From Rhynchopus euleeides (Eukaryota > Euglenozoa > Diplonemea > Diplonemida > Diplonemidae): a DNA stretch of 64,000 nucleotides. A program made the position numbers and the translations under genes. Positions 63,586-64,000 of this stretch are shown one piece after another. The stretch is from the NCBI GenBank assembly GCA_963210315.1, contig OY723243.1:372001-436000 (forward strand), in the 5' to 3' direction. Under the pieces are notes generated by a model that was not told the origin of the DNA, searched no databases, and worked only from the letters and a program-made list of their open reading frames with translations. The number at the start of each line of letters is the position of its first letter. The stretch's first letter is position 1.

Positions 63586-64000
63586 GGCATACAGTGCAAA
63601 CGATAATTATTATCGCACATATACCAGATACGATAATTTTCGGAAAATTATCGCATACGATAATTTATTATCGCATACGATAATCCATTATCGTATGATG
63701 CGATAATCCCATTATCGTATACGAACGGATACGATAATTATTATCGTATATTATCGCATACGATAATCCCATTATCGTATGTTATCGCATACGATAATAA
63801 TTATCGTATCCGGTCGTATACGATAATGGGATTATCGTATGCGATACTTACTGGGTTGCACTATTCTTGAACACCACTGCCCTCGTCAGATTCCTTCACA
63901 TACTCGTCCGTCATCAGGATTCATCGCCCCCCCCCCCCCCCCCAGTCCCTTCAACACCCTCGATGTCATCAGACATCGAGACAGAATTCGTCATCCCCCC
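63586..64000. mobile_element. Left end of a V-like element running off the window
   Basis: After ccccccTA (TA 63584-63585) comes ggcatacagtgcaaacgata, resembling the V end ggcatagggtgcgggcgatt. Then an array of gcatacgataat and attatcgtat words in both directions follows (63597-63850). The right end is outside. A 19-20-base C run is near 63925. Confidence 0.55.

Overview
This window comes from a nuclear genome of a unicellular eukaryote that I cannot name. The evidence is a 20S proteasome alpha-4 gene split by four short GT-AG introns (all donors read GTATG), a CAMK-type protein kinase, a PP2C phosphatase, a four-CBS protein, an armadillo-repeat protein and an F-box-like protein. All of these lie on the minus strand. 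The DNA between them is rich in poly-G/poly-C runs, microsatellites and transposons. No bacterial operon, tRNA, rRNA or CRISPR array was found.

Layout. 1-0.7 kb: 3' part of an unknown gene leaving the left edge. 0.9-1.9 kb: inverted-repeat transposon with a 5-bp target duplication. 2.0-6.8 kb: tyrosine-recombinase retrotransposon in the order gag-like, YR, RT-RNase H (VIPER-like order), with a 109-bp repeat array upstream of gag. 10-14.1 kb: a PP2C gene split in frame by a 2.3-kb terminal-inverted-repeat element that could be spliced as an intron; that element holds an ORF itself broken by another transposon. 14.6-16.6 kb: armadillo protein. 17.6-24.9 kb: nested hAT-like and TA-flanked elements plus a 41-bp minisatellite. 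25.5-26.9 kb: CBS protein. 28.0-39.2 kb: an 11.2-kb element with perfect 40-bp inverted ends, holding at least nine smaller elements, including an apparently complete pogo-like transposon whose transposase joins a Ulp1-like protease, a CENP-B-type helix-turn-helix, a DDE domain and a zinc knuckle. 39.5-40.9 kb: F-box-like protein. 42.5-46.5 kb: 5'-truncated LINE with a duplicated leader. 47.5-52.4 kb: elements V, T and U, nested or abutting. 53.4-56.7 kb: hAT-like and TA-type elements, then a 41-bp minisatellite that reverses orientation midway. 57.3-61.3 kb: kinase and proteasome genes. 62.1-62.9 kb: foldback element. 63.6 kb to the end: start of another V-like element.

The host genes are a mix of signalling and housekeeping functions with no evident shared pathway. 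The distinctive content is the mobile layer: at least four end classes (8-bp, TA, 2-bp and 4/5-bp target duplications), insertions stacked up to three deep, and large elements that carry their own subterminal arrays of short palindromic words. Element boundaries rest on target duplications, matching inverted ends and, in several cases, an uninterrupted copy or reading frame. Family names rest on motif reading only.
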